From assembly GCF_000013725.1 (NCBI RefSeq), contig NC_007955.1, positions 713,579 to 777,578 of the forward strand: a stretch of 64,000 bases of DNA, given 5' to 3'. Below the pieces are notes generated by a model, which was not told the origin of the DNA, ran no database searches, and saw only the letters and a program-made list of their open reading frames with translations. This DNA comes from Methanococcoides burtonii DSM 6242. Its GTDB lineage: Archaea; Halobacteriota; Methanosarcinia; Methanosarcinales; Methanosarcinaceae. The position numbers and the translations under genes were made by a program. Of this stretch, positions 8,487-18,447 are shown piece by piece (within the stretch, counting starts at the first letter, position 1; each line of letters opens with the position of its first letter).

Positions 8487-9212
8487 TTAATTATTTTCTA
8501 TATAGCCGTCTTTTACGTGGATGGTCCTGTCAGCATATGCTGATGTTTCAGGATCATGTGTTATCATTATTATTGTGCTTCCATTTTTGTGAAGCCCGGA
8601 AAAAAGTTCCATGATCTCAACACTCGTCTTCGAGTCTAGGTTCCCTGTAGGTTCATCTGCCAGTATGATGGCAGGTTCGTTAATGAGGGCTCTTGCAATA
8701 GCGACCCTCTGTGATTGTCCACCTGAAAGCTCAGTGGGTTTGTGTTCCATACGGTCATCCAATCCCATCAGTCCCAGAAGCTGTTTCGCACGTTCGTTCA
8801 CATCGATATCCGTTCTGCGGTTAGCATGTGTTGGTAATAGGACATTCTGTAAAGCTGTAAGTCTTGAAACAAGGTTGAAGTTCTGAAAAACAAAACCGAT
8901 CTCTAATCCCCGAAGTTTTGCAAGTTCAGTCTCGGAGATACTGTTGATGTCCTTGCCCATGACAAGGACCTGTCCTTCACTTGGTCTGTCAAGGCATCCA
9001 AGCAGGTTCATAAGAGTACTTTTGCCAGAACCCGATGGTCCCATAATTGCAATGAACTCACCCTTTTTGACAGTGATATTGATATCATGAAGGATCGGTA
9101 CTTCCGTGTCGGACAGATAATAACTTTTTTTCAGTCCAATGGTTTCCATGACCTTATCAGGTATGCCTTTCATTTTTTGTTTGGTCTGGTTGATAAATGC
9201 CTGTTCTTCCAT
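8487..9212 (-). CDS. ABC transporter ATP-binding protein (LolD/MacB type)
   Basis: About 241 residues. All nucleotide-binding motifs are intact: Walker A GPSGSGKST, Q-loop VFQNFNL, signature LSGGQSQR, Walker B AIILADEPTGNLDS and the switch His in MITHDPE. Similarity is greatest to the LolD/MacB/FtsE group that pairs with one-domain MacB permeases such as the one two genes downstream. It is the first gene of a five-gene operon (ATPase, beta-domain protein, permease, PLDc_N protein, sensor-domain protein). An upstream GTG at 9221 is possible. Confidence 0.93.
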   Translation of the reverse strand: MEEQAFINQTKQKMKGIPDKVMETIGLKKSYYLSDTEVPILHDINITVKKGEFIAIMGPSGSGKSTLMNLLGCLDRPSEGQVLVMGKDINSISETELAKLRGLEIGFVFQNFNLVSRLTALQNVLLPTHANRRTDIDVNERAKQLLGLMGLDDRMEHKPTELSGGQSQRVAIARALINEPAIILADEPTGNLDSKTSVEIMELFSGLHKNGSTIIMITHDPETSAYADRTIHVKDGYIENN

Positions 9213-9261
9213 GTGATACACGATCCTGTCTATTTATCGACGGGATTGACTATGCTCATAT

Positions 9262-9323
9262 TTCTATATATACTTTCCGACATTTTGCGATTTGTCCGAT
9301 AAATACTTTGAAATTTTCCGATA
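9262..9323. promoter_or_regulatory. divergent promoter region with three TCCGAY repeats
   Basis: A TATA-like TATATATAC at 9264-9273 suits transcription of the ABC operon on the minus strand. On the upstream side of it are three similar sites, TTTCCGACA, TTGTCCGATA and TTTTCCGATA, with their CC pairs at 9277, 9296 and 9318, i.e. about two helical turns apart. Their spacing suggests a bound regulator, possibly an activator of the ABC operon or a switch shared with the divergent serpin gene. No regulator is identified. Confidence 0.4.
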
Positions 9324-9385
9324 CATTTTAATGCAGATTACAAGAGCGTCACAAATTTTTTATACATGCACTTCTACTAAAGATT

Positions 9386-10648
9386 ATGAAAAAAATAAAA
9401 ACTTTGTTGGTAGTTACATTATGCATAGTTTCATCACTTTTTCTAGGTTGTATTGAAGATTCAACTGTAAACACAAAGAATACAATCAATGCAGATTCAG
9501 TTGAAGAGTATGATATTGCAACAGCAAACAATGCTTTTGCTTTTGACATGTATTCAATGATTGAAAGCGAAGATGAAAATATTTTCTTCTCACCGTACAG
9601 TATATTCACTGCAATGGCTATTTGTTATGATGGTGCAGAAGGTTCTACAAAAAAGCAGATTTCAAATGTTTTTTACTATCCTTTAAGCAAACCTGTTCTT
9701 GAAGAGAGTTCAAAAGAGATGATAGATACAATTAATTCTGCTAATGATGAATATGATCTAAAAACAGCCAATGCTCTCTGGATACGAAAGAATTATCCTT
9801 TGAATGAACAGTTTGCACATAACTTGAAGATTTACTATGATGGAAATGTAACAAATGTAGATTTTAGAAATGAACCAGAAAAGTCTAAAGACATCATCAA
9901 TGAATGGGTTTCAACAAACACCAATGGCAAGATTAAGGACATAATCTCGGATGAAATGATAGATCCCTACAACACAGCCATAATCATTACAAATGCAATT
10001 TACTTTAAAGGAAAATGGATTAATGAGTTTGACATAGAAAATACTCAAAAGGAACTTTTCTATAATTCATCTTCAAACGATGAAGGAACTCTCATAGACA
10101 TGATGTATACAAGGCAGTATTTTAATTACGGTGAGAGCGAAGATGCAAAAATCGTTGAACTGCCTTACAAGGGCAATGATTTATGTATGTATATTGTTCT
10201 TCCTGAAGAAAATAACATTGATGATTTTGAAAACAGATTTACTCTCTCTTATTATAACAAACTCAAGTCATCCATGGAATCAGAAAAGGATGTAAGGATC
10301 TGGTTGCCTAAATTCAAGTTTAATACAAAAAACGAATTATCAAACACATTGAGAAATATGGGAATAGTAGAAGCTTTTACGAGTAACGCAAATTTCTCAA
10401 GTATCAGTACCCGCGGTGATCTATCCATATCTGAAGTAATTCATCAGGCATACATCGATGTGAATGAAGAAGGTACTGAGGCAGCAGCAGCAACGGCTAT
10501 TGAAGCAACTGACAGTGCACCGATGCCTGGGCAGATAATGGAATTCAAGGCCGATCATCCTTTCATGTTCTTCATCGAAGATAAGAGAACAGGTTCCATA
10601 CTTTTTATGGGAAAAGTTGGAAGTCCTGAATCTGAGGAAATGTCATAA
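9386..10648 (+). CDS. serpin-family protease inhibitor, predicted lipoprotein
   Basis: 420 residues. An N-terminal signal ends in the lipobox LFLGC (Cys about 22), so the inhibitor should be anchored on the outer face of the cell. The serpin core is clear: NIFFSPYSIFTAMAICYDGA near residue 70, the NAIYFKGKW stretch, and the C-terminal DHPFMFFIEDKRTGSILFMGKV. The reactive loop starts at about residue 361 with the hinge EEGTEAAAATA, rich in small residues as in inhibitory serpins. By spacing, the scissile P1 residue is near Ser377. It is divergent from the ABC operon. Serpins are uncommon in archaea, but present in some methanogens. Confidence 0.93.
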   Translation: MKKIKTLLVVTLCIVSSLFLGCIEDSTVNTKNTINADSVEEYDIATANNAFAFDMYSMIESEDENIFFSPYSIFTAMAICYDGAEGSTKKQISNVFYYPLSKPVLEESSKEMIDTINSANDEYDLKTANALWIRKNYPLNEQFAHNLKIYYDGNVTNVDFRNEPEKSKDIINEWVSTNTNGKIKDIISDEMIDPYNTAIIITNAIYFKGKWINEFDIENTQKELFYNSSSNDEGTLIDMMYTRQYFNYGESEDAKIVELPYKGNDLCMYIVLPEENNIDDFENRFTLSYYNKLKSSMESEKDVRIWLPKFKFNTKNELSNTLRNMGIVEAFTSNANFSSISTRGDLSISEVIHQAYIDVNEEGTEAAAATAIEATDSAPMPGQIMEFKADHPFMFFIEDKRTGSILFMGKVGSPESEEMS

Positions 10649-10866
10649 TGGCATTTTCTCCAATATCTTTCTCACTTCCTCCGTATTCAGTTCAAAATCT
10701 CATTCTTTCATTCGTTGACCAATAATTCATATCGCTGACCGAAAATTCAAGTGGTTAAACGAAAAATACCCTATTTATCGATCAAAGCGGACATTTTGAC
10801 AAACAGGTCCTATAAAATTGGCAATATTTCAAAAAAAAGCATAAAGTTATTCTATCTCAGTAATTG

Positions 10867-10906
10867 TAAAAAAGAAAGATCTACAGAAAGATCAATTGTC
10901 TTTCTG
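10867..10906 (-). terminator. intrinsic-type terminator after thiC
   Basis: On the minus strand CAGAAAGA (10906-10899) pairs with TCTTTCTG (10891-10884), then a T-rich run ending TCTTTTTTAC. The stem overlaps the last codons of thiC. Confidence 0.5.
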
Positions 10907-12181
10907 CCTGCTCTCTTCAAGTGCACTTTTGACTATCTTCATGGCACAGAGTTCACCGCACATGGAACACGCATCAGTACCGGTGTTTCGGCTTTCCCTG
11001 ATCTTGCGTGCCTTTTCACTGTCAATGGCAACTTCGAATTGTGTCTCCCAATCGAGTTCAGCTCGGGCATGTGCCATCCTGTCATCCAGCTCACGTGCCT
11101 TTTCTTTCTGTCCCTCGCGAGTAAGATCGGCAGCGTGTGCAGCGATATTTGTGACAATAGCACCTTCGCGTATGTCATCTACGGTTGGCAATGCAAGATG
11201 TTCTGCCGGTGTTGTCATGCAAAGGAAATCCGCTCCGTACATTCCTGCCAGTGTGCCTCCGATAGCTCCTGTTATATGGTCATATCCTGGTGCAATATCG
11301 GTCACAAGAGGGCCAAGCAAGTAGAGGGGTGCACCGTGGCACAATTCCTTCATGGCCTTTACGCTAAGTTCGACTTCGTTCAAAGGTACATGTCCAGGAC
11401 CTTCCACAAAGGTCTGCACGTCTGATTCCCTTGCTTTGCTGACAAGTTCTCCGAGAGTTATGAACTCCATGAACTTTGGTGCATCGGATGCGTCATGGAT
11501 ACAGCCCGGTCTCATACCATCGCCAAGACTTATTGTCAGGTCGTATTCCTTAGCGATCTCCACAAGGTAGTCATATTCGGAATAGAATGGATTTTCCTGT
11601 TCATTGTGTATCATCCATGCAATGGTGAAAGAGCCGCCACGACTGACAACGTTTGTGATCCGGTCTCCCTTTTTGAGCCTTTCCAATGCATTGTAGTTGA
11701 CACCTGAATGGATAGTGACAAAATCAACCCCATCTTCAGCATGTTTGCGAACAGCATTGAACATGTCATCAGATGTCATATCGACCACAGTCTTATGAGA
11801 TGCTGCTGCCTGGTATATTGGCACGGTTCCAATAGGAACATCCACTGCATCCATTATCCTTGAACGTATAAGGTCGAGGTCTCCTCCGGTGGACAGGTCC
11901 ATAATGGTATCTGCTCCGTATTTTACCGCTGCTTTTGCTTTATCGACCTCTTCATCGATATTCACAAAATCCCTTGAGGTTCCGATATTGGCGTTTACCT
12001 TAACGCTCATATATTTCCCAATGCCGAATGCACGGGATTTACCTTTTATGTTCTTCGGGATGGTCACAAGTCCCTTTGCAACACAGGACCTTACAAGCTC
12101 TACATCTATCCCTTCAAGTTCGGCAACACTTCTAATCTCAGGGGTGATCAGTCCCTTCCTTGCATCTTCCATTAATGTCAT
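10892..12181 (-). CDS. thiC: phosphomethylpyrimidine synthase (ThiC)
   Basis: 429 residues, the full length of archaeal ThiC. It converts 5-aminoimidazole ribotide to hydroxymethylpyrimidine phosphate for thiamine synthesis, using a [4Fe-4S] cluster and S-adenosylmethionine. The cluster ligands are in the C-terminal [11 protein letters not shown] (Cys-X2-Cys-X4-Cys). Other family blocks are [31 protein letters not shown] and EGPGHVP. A GGAG six bases before the ATG fixes the start. No TPP riboswitch could be recognised in the 5' region, and it stands as a single gene. Confidence 0.96.
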   Translation of the reverse strand: MTLMEDARKGLITPEIRSVAELEGIDVELVRSCVAKGLVTIPKNIKGKSRAFGIGKYMSVKVNANIGTSRDFVNIDEEVDKAKAAVKYGADTIMDLSTGGDLDLIRSRIMDAVDVPIGTVPIYQAAASHKTVVDMTSDDMFNAVRKHAEDGVDFVTIHSGVNYNALERLKKGDRITNVVSRGGSFTIAWMIHNEQENPFYSEYDYLVEIAKEYDLTISLGDGMRPGCIHDASDAPKFMEFITLGELVSKARESDVQTFVEGPGHVPLNEVELSVKAMKELCHGAPLYLLGPLVTDIAPGYDHITGAIGGTLAGMYGADFLCMTTPAEHLALPTVDDIREGAIVTNIAAHAADLTREGQKEKARELDDRMAHARAELDWETQFEVAIDSEKARKIRESRNTGTDACSMCGELCAMKIVKSALEESRQKDN

Positions 12182-12394
12182 AGTTACTCCGGCAAAATAG
12201 TCTGTACCTTAAGATATTATGATTTCAAGTCTCGTTTGTAGTTGCAATATAGCACAGGTGCATATATATGTTTCATATTCCTGTGGCCGAACTTTCTCAG
12301 GACATTTTAGTAAATATGATATACTATTGAAAAGTATATTTTACTTGGGTGAATGTCTTTTCAAAGAGCACCTATGTATTACTGGGGGTATTAA

Positions 12395-12841
12395 ATGGCA
12401 GGTAAAAGTTATAAGAAAATATTGATAGCTACCGACGGTTCTGATAATGCAAAGAATGCTATTTTTTCAGGAATTAACCTGGCAGGGCTGCTTGGAGCAA
12501 AGATCTATGCAGTTTGTGTCCTTCCGACACATCCCGCTTCTTCCATGCCTATAGGCTCAAGGATGATGCGATGGGAAATTCCATTTGATGTAATGAGGGA
12601 AGAAGGTACAAAGGCAGTGAACGAGGTTGTCGAACACGCCAAAATAAATGGTGTGGATGCAGAACCTGTTCTGCTTGAAGGACATCCTTCTGAAGAGATC
12701 CTCAGATATGCACAGGATAATGATATCGACCTGATCGTACTGGGAACTCTCGGCAAGACTGGTCTGACACGATTGCTTCTTGGAAGTGTGGCGGAAAATG
12801 TATTACGTCATTCTCCTGTGGAAGTTCTGGTAGTAAGGTGA
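12395..12841 (+). CDS. UspA-type universal stress protein
   Basis: 148 residues forming one Usp domain. The N-terminal strand KKILIATDGSDNAKNA and the C-terminal nucleotide-binding pattern GTLGKTGLTRLLLGSVAENVL...SPVEVLVV (G-X2-G-X9-G-S) are both present, so ATP binding is expected. GGGGGT precedes the ATG. It is monocistronic, divergent from thiC, and ends in a strong terminator. The role is general stress adaptation, as in other family members; no specific partner is visible. Confidence 0.93.
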   Translation: MAGKSYKKILIATDGSDNAKNAIFSGINLAGLLGAKIYAVCVLPTHPASSMPIGSRMMRWEIPFDVMREEGTKAVNEVVEHAKINGVDAEPVLLEGHPSEEILRYAQDNDIDLIVLGTLGKTGLTRLLLGSVAENVLRHSPVEVLVVR

Positions 12842-12875
12842 ACCTTTTGTTCACCTCTATTTTTATTTGTTTTCT
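12836..12875 (+). terminator. intrinsic-type terminator after the UspA gene
   Basis: AGGTGAAC (12836-12843) pairs with GTTCACCT (12849-12856) around a five-base loop, then a T-rich tract TCTATTTTTATTTG. The stem includes the gene's stop codon. Confidence 0.65.
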
Positions 12876-12991
12876 CTATTTTCCTCATTTTTAATCTCAG
12901 ATAACTTTAATGTAGTGTTAGCGATATGTAATGTCATACCTTTTTTAGGAACAGTATCGCGATTTGAACCAATTTATCCACTCGATTATCC

Positions 12992-15334
12992 ATGACCACA
13001 GTTGTATTCACCGAGAAGAACAAGGCCGCTGCACAGATATCTACCATCCTGTCCGGAGGTTCAGCAAAAAGAAGCATCGTGGATGGTGTTTCTGTATATG
13101 AGTTCCAGAGGGACGGTTCTCTCTGGAAGATCATGGGACTTGCAGGTCATATCATGGGGTATGATTATCCTGAGGAGTTTCACAATTGGAGGGATGTAGA
13201 CCCTGCTGCTCTGTTGGATACCGATCCTGTGAAGCAGATCAACAAAGCATCGTTTGGCAGTGCTATCCTGAAGATCTCCAAGGGTGCAGATCTTCTTGTG
13301 CTTGCTTGCGATTTTGATAGGGAAGGGGAGAATATAGGGTTCGAGGCGAAGTCCATTGCAGAGAAAGTATCCGATGCAACAGTTAAACGTGCACGTTTTT
13401 CTTCCCTCTCTAAAAGTGAGATCGAAAAGGCTTTTAATGACCTTGTGGAGCCTGATGAGAACATGGCGATGTCCGCAGAGGCAAGGCAGATCCTTGATCT
13501 CAAGATGGGTGCATCCTTTACTCGATTTGTGACCCTTTCGGTGCGGGAAAGAGCAAGGACCAAGGGTGTTCTCTCCATCGGACCATGTCAGACCCCGACA
13601 TGTGGTTTTGTTTATGAACGTGAACTTGCCATTCGTAAGTTCGATTCCCGGGATTTCTGGAAGATAGAGGGAGTGTTCACTGGAAAGGGTGCTGATATTA
13701 TAGGTGTGCACCGCGGTGGTCACATCTATGATAAAGAAAAAGCAGCTGCTATCTTTAAGAAACTGAAAGGTTGCAAGACTGCGGTCATTTCTAAAAAGAC
13801 AGTAAAGGAGATGAATACAAATCCTCCTTTCCCGCTCAACACCAATGAGTTCCTAAAACGTGCATCGAAATATCTGGGTGTGAGTCCTGATCAGGCTCTG
13901 GAGATCGCTGAACAGCTCTATCTTTCAGGCTTTACCAGCTATCCGAGGACAGAGACGAACATGTATGCTGATGACATGGATTTTGCCAGCATACTCAAAG
14001 GCTTTACTAAAGGGGATTATCAGGATTTTGCATTGCTACTACTGTCACAAAAGGCCATAGTTCCCCGTAATGGTAAAAAGGACGGTCATGACCACCCGCC
14101 TATACATCCTATCAAGGCAGGTTCACGCATGGAGGTCGAAAGAGCTATCAAGATGCCGCGTGCATGGGATGTATATGATCTTATTGTAAGACATTTCATT
14201 GCGAACTTACTTCCGCCGGCGGTATTTGAAAAGACACGGTTCGAGATCACCATGGAGGATGAACTGTTCGATTCTACGGGCTCGATACAGAAGAACGCCG
14301 GATGGCTTGCTGTTTATCCTTTTGAGAAGCCACAGGACAAGATATTACCTGCTCTTGATCTGGGTGAGGTTCTCGATGTCAAGAAGATCACTAATATAAA
14401 GTCACAGACCACACCTCCGAAAAGGCTAACTGAGGCCGAACTCCTTACGCTTATGGATAAGCATGGTATCGGCACCAAAGCAACTGCTCCGAGTCACATA
14501 GAGACCAACAAGAAACGTGGTTATTTCGAGGTCAAGGGAAAGACCATTGCCATACTGGATACTGGTTTTACTTTGATGGATGCGCTGAACAGTTCCGTTC
14601 CCATCCTTGTCAAACCTGATATTCGTTCAAGTATAGAATCTCTCATACAGGATGTTGAGGACGGCAACAAGAAGTTCGAGCTGGCCCTTGAAGAAGGTAC
14701 TTCGCTTATCAAGGAGATGTATTCCCAGCTTCTGAGCAATCGTGATCTTATGGTCACTCGTATAGCAGGGACCATTACAGATGAAGCGGTCGAGGCGGAT
14801 AAGAAGAGCCATATTGGTAAATGTAATGAATGCGAACGGGTGCTTCGTATCGTCAGTACGGATAAGGGGCGTTTTGTAGGCTGTACAGGTTATCCACAGT
14901 GCAAGAACACTTTCCCTTTGCCGAAAACAGGTGCTTTGGCCGTGCAGAGGTCACGTACTTGCAAGAAAGGCGGAGCGGCTGTTTTGAAGGTGGGGAGTAA
15001 ATATTTCTGGGCTGTGGGTATAGGACCTTGCTTTTCATGCGATATGGAAAAGGAATGCTATCCACCGGAAATTGTGGGTGAGTGTCCTGCCTGTGATGGT
15101 CAGACATTTTTGATCACTACCAAGGACTCACGTTTCCTTGGCTGTACAAAACGTTGTGGTCATACTCAGTCTGTTCCAAAGAACGGCAGGCTGACCATCA
15201 CCGATAAGGTGTGTGAAGGATGTGGATGGCGATTATTGCGTGTCAAAGAGCAGGGCAAGGATGCGAAGGAATATTGTGCCAATCGTAAATGTGAGGTTGC
15301 TGCACAGATGCGAAGCAGTTACAGGAAAAAATAA
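12992..15334 (+). CDS. topA: DNA topoisomerase I, archaeal type IA
   Basis: 780 residues. The Toprim domain (1-150) shows TEKNKAA and the metal-binding ACDFDREGENIG. The type IA core carries the active-site Tyr317 in FTSYPRTETNMY and the HDHPPIHP block. The C-terminus has several four-Cys zinc modules from about residue 614 (CNECERVL...CTGYPQC), then CFSCDMEKEC, CPACDG and a last CEGCGW...CANRKC. It relaxes negatively supercoiled DNA by single-strand passage. No ribosome binding site is visible before the ATG, so a leaderless transcript is likely. No reverse-gyrase helicase part is attached, consistent with a non-hyperthermophile. Confidence 0.95.
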   Translation: MTTVVFTEKNKAAAQISTILSGGSAKRSIVDGVSVYEFQRDGSLWKIMGLAGHIMGYDYPEEFHNWRDVDPAALLDTDPVKQINKASFGSAILKISKGADLLVLACDFDREGENIGFEAKSIAEKVSDATVKRARFSSLSKSEIEKAFNDLVEPDENMAMSAEARQILDLKMGASFTRFVTLSVRERARTKGVLSIGPCQTPTCGFVYERELAIRKFDSRDFWKIEGVFTGKGADIIGVHRGGHIYDKEKAAAIFKKLKGCKTAVISKKTVKEMNTNPPFPLNTNEFLKRASKYLGVSPDQALEIAEQLYLSGFTSYPRTETNMYADDMDFASILKGFTKGDYQDFALLLLSQKAIVPRNGKKDGHDHPPIHPIKAGSRMEVERAIKMPRAWDVYDLIVRHFIANLLPPAVFEKTRFEITMEDELFDSTGSIQKNAGWLAVYPFEKPQDKILPALDLGEVLDVKKITNIKSQTTPPKRLTEAELLTLMDKHGIGTKATAPSHIETNKKRGYFEVKGKTIAILDTGFTLMDALNSSVPILVKPDIRSSIESLIQDVEDGNKKFELALEEGTSLIKEMYSQLLSNRDLMVTRIAGTITDEAVEADKKSHIGKCNECERVLRIVSTDKGRFVGCTGYPQCKNTFPLPKTGALAVQRSRTCKKGGAAVLKVGSKYFWAVGIGPCFSCDMEKECYPPEIVGECPACDGQTFLITTKDSRFLGCTKRCGHTQSVPKNGRLTITDKVCEGCGWRLLRVKEQGKDAKEYCANRKCEVAAQMRSSYRKK

Positions 15335-15449
15335 GCTGGCAAATACTGTTGCTTGATAGTAATATCATTAAATGAGCTTGGCAAGTACACAATCATGCTA
15401 CCTGAAGATTATTGACAAAGTTTTAGCTATTCTCTTTTCCTAAGATATT

Positions 15450-16536
15450 TCAGTACTTACTGCATAGTTTGCTTGCGATTTTATTTATGTGTGCAGTAGT
15501 TAACAACCATTTACTCTTTTCAATATGTGATGGAATTTGATTGTAACGTGCTACTCTAACAAATCTATGTTTTTCGAAGGGAATAGTAGAACCAGTTATT
15601 GCAAGTATTGATTTGACTTTAACTTCACTATTTGCAAGGTTGTGGTATGTTTTTTGAATTGCATTACCATATTTGTTATCGTTCAAATACCGATATACAA
15701 TGTAACTACTTCTCTGTATTTGGTCATACGGTGTATATGAACCTTCATTAAAAACAGTTTGAGTATAGTTTTTACTCCAATTTTTTGTTTCAATTACAAA
15801 TACTCCTGTAGGGCCAACTACAAGATGATCAATTTGAGCAGATTTTAAAGAGGAACCGTTAAACTTTATGTATTCGTTTAATTCAAGATATACATCGTTG
15901 AATTGAAAATAATCATCAGAAAGTTCAGTTAGTTTTTTTATAACAGCTATTTCTCCCAATGCTCCTTTGTATTCATTTGAATTTTTTAAATCTTCTAATT
16001 TATTAAGTTGGGATACTAAGTGAGATAACCTTGATTCTGCTTCCACATCAATATTATTTTCGAGCCTATCAAGTTTATGTTTCAACATTTTAAACGAAGA
16101 TTTTTCGATTTCAAGTCGCTTATTTAATTCAATATGTATATCTTGCGTTAGGTAGTATAATCTCTTATTATGACGACGTAATTTTAGTTTACTTGAAAGA
16201 TATTGAAGCAGGTGCGTTACACTAATTTTGATTGAATACAAATCTTCGATTTCATCGATTAAGTTCTCAGATTCGAGTTCAATTTCTTTCAATATTTTAG
16301 ATTTTTTTAATTCTATAGTGTTTTCAGCAGTTTCAATTTCTATATGAAGGTTATTGATTTCTGATTTAATTTGAGCACAAATAATTGGCTTTTGTTCCTC
16401 ATATTGATTTTGAATCTCCTCTAAAAGATTATCAATTTCAGTTAAATCTGTTATACGAAATCCTATGTCTCTTGCAAAATTGATTAAATCCTTCTACGCC
16501 CCTGACTTTCCCTATTGAATTACCAAACTTGTTCAC
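15450..16536 (-). pseudogene. NERD-domain protein gene, apparently frameshifted near its 5' end
   Basis: The long open part (15450-16292, from a TTG) encodes a coiled coil followed by a NERD nuclease-related domain. The latter shows GEIAVIKKL, IDHLVVGPTGVFVIETKNW and a late QTV/TPYDQIQRSSYIVYRYL region, with the catalytic-like Asp, Glu and Lys retained. The same frame stays open and coiled-coil-like up to a TAG at 16494-16496 without any ATG, GTG or TTG further up. A GTG at 16536 with a CAGGTGA ribosome binding site opens a second frame (NKFGNSIGKVRGVE) that runs straight into it if one G near 16490 is removed. The intact protein would be about 360 residues. Either a real frameshift or a sequence error. 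Confidence 0.7.
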
Positions 16537-16791
16537 CTGAAATAACTTTTAAACACAGAAATTGATTACTAATATGACATCTGCCAAAATTTCATTTGCT
16601 TTTATTATTGATGTTTATTTCTGTATTAAGTTTTATTCTGTTGTCATTTAGGAGTAGTGAAAACAATACCAATGATATTCATAAAATAAAAACTAATTAA
16701 TTCATCATTCTTCTCGTTTTTACAATTTCTATATATGTTGAGTAATTTCCCCATCATTCTTATATTGGAAGTGAAGATATCTGTGGAGGGT

Positions 16792-17325
16792 TCAGTTAGA
16801 ACCTGTCCACTTATTATCGAATTTGTTTTTGAAAGTAAGCTCTGAAACACTTTTCCTACTGGACGTTCTTTCCTTTTTCACTGGTTTTCCAATAGCTATC
16901 ACTGCCATAAGCTCATAAATTTCCGGTACCTCAAGGATAGAATTGACCTTTTCCGCCTGTTTGAGTATTTCACCAAGCCATACCGAGCCAAGTCCAAGTT
17001 CGACACATGCAAGCAACATGTTCTGTATTGATGCTCCGATGGCCATCACATCTTTGTCATGGTGGTACATTTCGGAATTATCAAGATAAACTGCGATCAA
17101 TAGTTTTGAGCCTAGTACAATGGTCGAGTAATGGGTGCATTGTGCCAGGTCCTTGATGGTGTTCTCATCTTGTATGACAATGAATTTCCAGGGCTGGTTG
17201 TTAAGACCCGATGGTGCCCATCTGGCACAGTCAAGGATGGTATTGATATCTTTTTCACTGACCGGTTCATCGGTGTATTCTCTGACACTTCGACGGCTAA
17301 GAATGGTTTCTATGGTAGTTGACAT
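16792..17325 (-). CDS. nitroreductase-family FMN oxidoreductase
   Basis: 177 residues from the ATG at 17325 (180 from a GTG at 17334). Family features are the N-terminal SRRSVREYTDEPVSEKDI, the FMN-binding ARWAPSGLNNQPWKF and the GLGSVWLGE segment. Such proteins use FMN to reduce nitroaromatics, quinones or flavins; the natural substrate here is unknown. It is encoded downstream of ilvC in the same direction, but a terminator-like hairpin separates them, so it is probably transcribed on its own. Confidence 0.88.
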   Translation of the reverse strand: MSTTIETILSRRSVREYTDEPVSEKDINTILDCARWAPSGLNNQPWKFIVIQDENTIKDLAQCTHYSTIVLGSKLLIAVYLDNSEMYHHDKDVMAIGASIQNMLLACVELGLGSVWLGEILKQAEKVNSILEVPEIYELMAVIAIGKPVKKERTSSRKSVSELTFKNKFDNKWTGSN

Positions 17326-17334
17326 AAGGATCAC

Positions 17335-17373
17335 AAAAAAAGAAGGTTTTTCAGGACATAATGCCCTGAAAAA
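17335..17373 (-). terminator. terminator after ilvC
   Basis: TTTTTCAGG (minus strand from 17373) pairs with CCTGAAAAA (to 17347) across a nine-base loop, followed by CCTTCTTTTTTTG. It would end the ilvBNC transcript. Confidence 0.6.
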
Positions 17374-17396
17374 GTATTTAGTTTATATTTATAAGC

Positions 17397-18404
17397 TTAC
17401 TCTTCGTTGAGTTCGCTGTTAAGCCATGGCATCATTGCCCTGAGCTTCTTACCAACGACCTCTACAGGGTGTTCCTTTTCAAGGCGTTCCATGGAGGTAA
17501 GTACAGCATGGTTTGTCTGTCCTTCAAGGACAAACTCACGTGCGAACTCACCATTCTGGATCCTCTCGAGTGCAACATACATTGCTTCACGGGACTCTTC
17601 GTTGATGATCTGTGGGCCTACTGTAAGACCGCCATATTCTGCGGTGTTGGATACTGAATACCACATCTTCTCAAGACCGCCCTCGTGGATGAGGTCGACA
17701 ATGAGCTTGAGCTCGTGTAGTGTCTCGAAATATGCCATCTCCGGCTGGTATCCTGCTTCGACAAGAACTTCGAAGGATGTCTTGATAAGACTTGCGACAC
17801 CGCCACAAAGATCAACCTGCTCTCCGAAAAGGTCGGTCTCTGTCTCTTCACGGAATGTTGTCTCGATGACACCGGCTCTTGTACATCCGACACCCTTTGC
17901 GTGTGCAAGTGCCATTTCAAGTGCATTTCCGCTTGCGTCCTGATAGACTGCGATAAGACCTGGAACGCCAGCTCCTTCTTTGTATGTTCTTCTTACAAGG
18001 TGACCTGGGCTCTTTGGTGCTACCATGTAGACATCAAGGTCCTTTGATGGTACGATCTGGTTGTAGTGGATGTTGAATCCGTGTGAGAACACAAGGGAGT
18101 TTCCTGCTTCAAGTCCTGGCTCTATTTCTGAATAATATACCTTTGACTGGATCTCATCAGGAAGGAGGATCTGGACAACATCTGCAGCTTTTGCAGCGTC
18201 TGCTACGGTCATGACCTTAAGGCCATCGTCTTCTGCCTGTTTCCAGCGGCGGCTTCCTTCTCTGAGGCCGATAACGACATCAAGGCCGGAGTCATGCAGG
18301 TTCTGTGCCTGAGCATGACCCTGGCTACCATAGCCCATTACAGCAATTATTTTACCTTTAAGTGCGCCAAGATCGGCGTCTTTGTCATAGAACATTTCTA
18401 CCAT
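17397..18404 (-). CDS. ilvC: ketol-acid reductoisomerase
   Basis: 335 residues, the short class I form. It isomerises and reduces acetolactate or acetohydroxybutyrate with NAD(P)H in valine, leucine and isoleucine synthesis. The Rossmann motif is [13 protein letters not shown] near residue 25. The metal-binding residues sit in the knotted C-terminal domain ([33 protein letters not shown]). It is the last gene of the ilvBNC operon, 43 bases after ilvN. Confidence 0.97.
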   Translation of the reverse strand: MVEMFYDKDADLGALKGKIIAVMGYGSQGHAQAQNLHDSGLDVVIGLREGSRRWKQAEDDGLKVMTVADAAKAADVVQILLPDEIQSKVYYSEIEPGLEAGNSLVFSHGFNIHYNQIVPSKDLDVYMVAPKSPGHLVRRTYKEGAGVPGLIAVYQDASGNALEMALAHAKGVGCTRAGVIETTFREETETDLFGEQVDLCGGVASLIKTSFEVLVEAGYQPEMAYFETLHELKLIVDLIHEGGLEKMWYSVSNTAEYGGLTVGPQIINEESREAMYVALERIQNGEFAREFVLEGQTNHAVLTSMERLEKEHPVEVVGKKLRAMMPWLNSELNEE

Positions 18405-18447
18405 GTTTATTTCTCCTGATTCTGAAAAGATTAAAATGAATGATCGT

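Noticed and set aside
10751-11425. Long forward frame overlapping the end of thiC
   Set aside because: It is antisense to the well-conserved ThiC, has no ribosome binding site and a cysteine-rich translation with no family features.
12182-12394. TPP riboswitch upstream of thiC
   Set aside because: No recognisable thi-box (CTGAGA ... conserved 3' part) on the minus strand; only promoter-like AT stretches.
13061-13723. Long antisense frame inside topA (and similar long shadows in ilvC, ilvB, lhr)
   Set aside because: All are out-of-phase shadows of clearly conserved genes.
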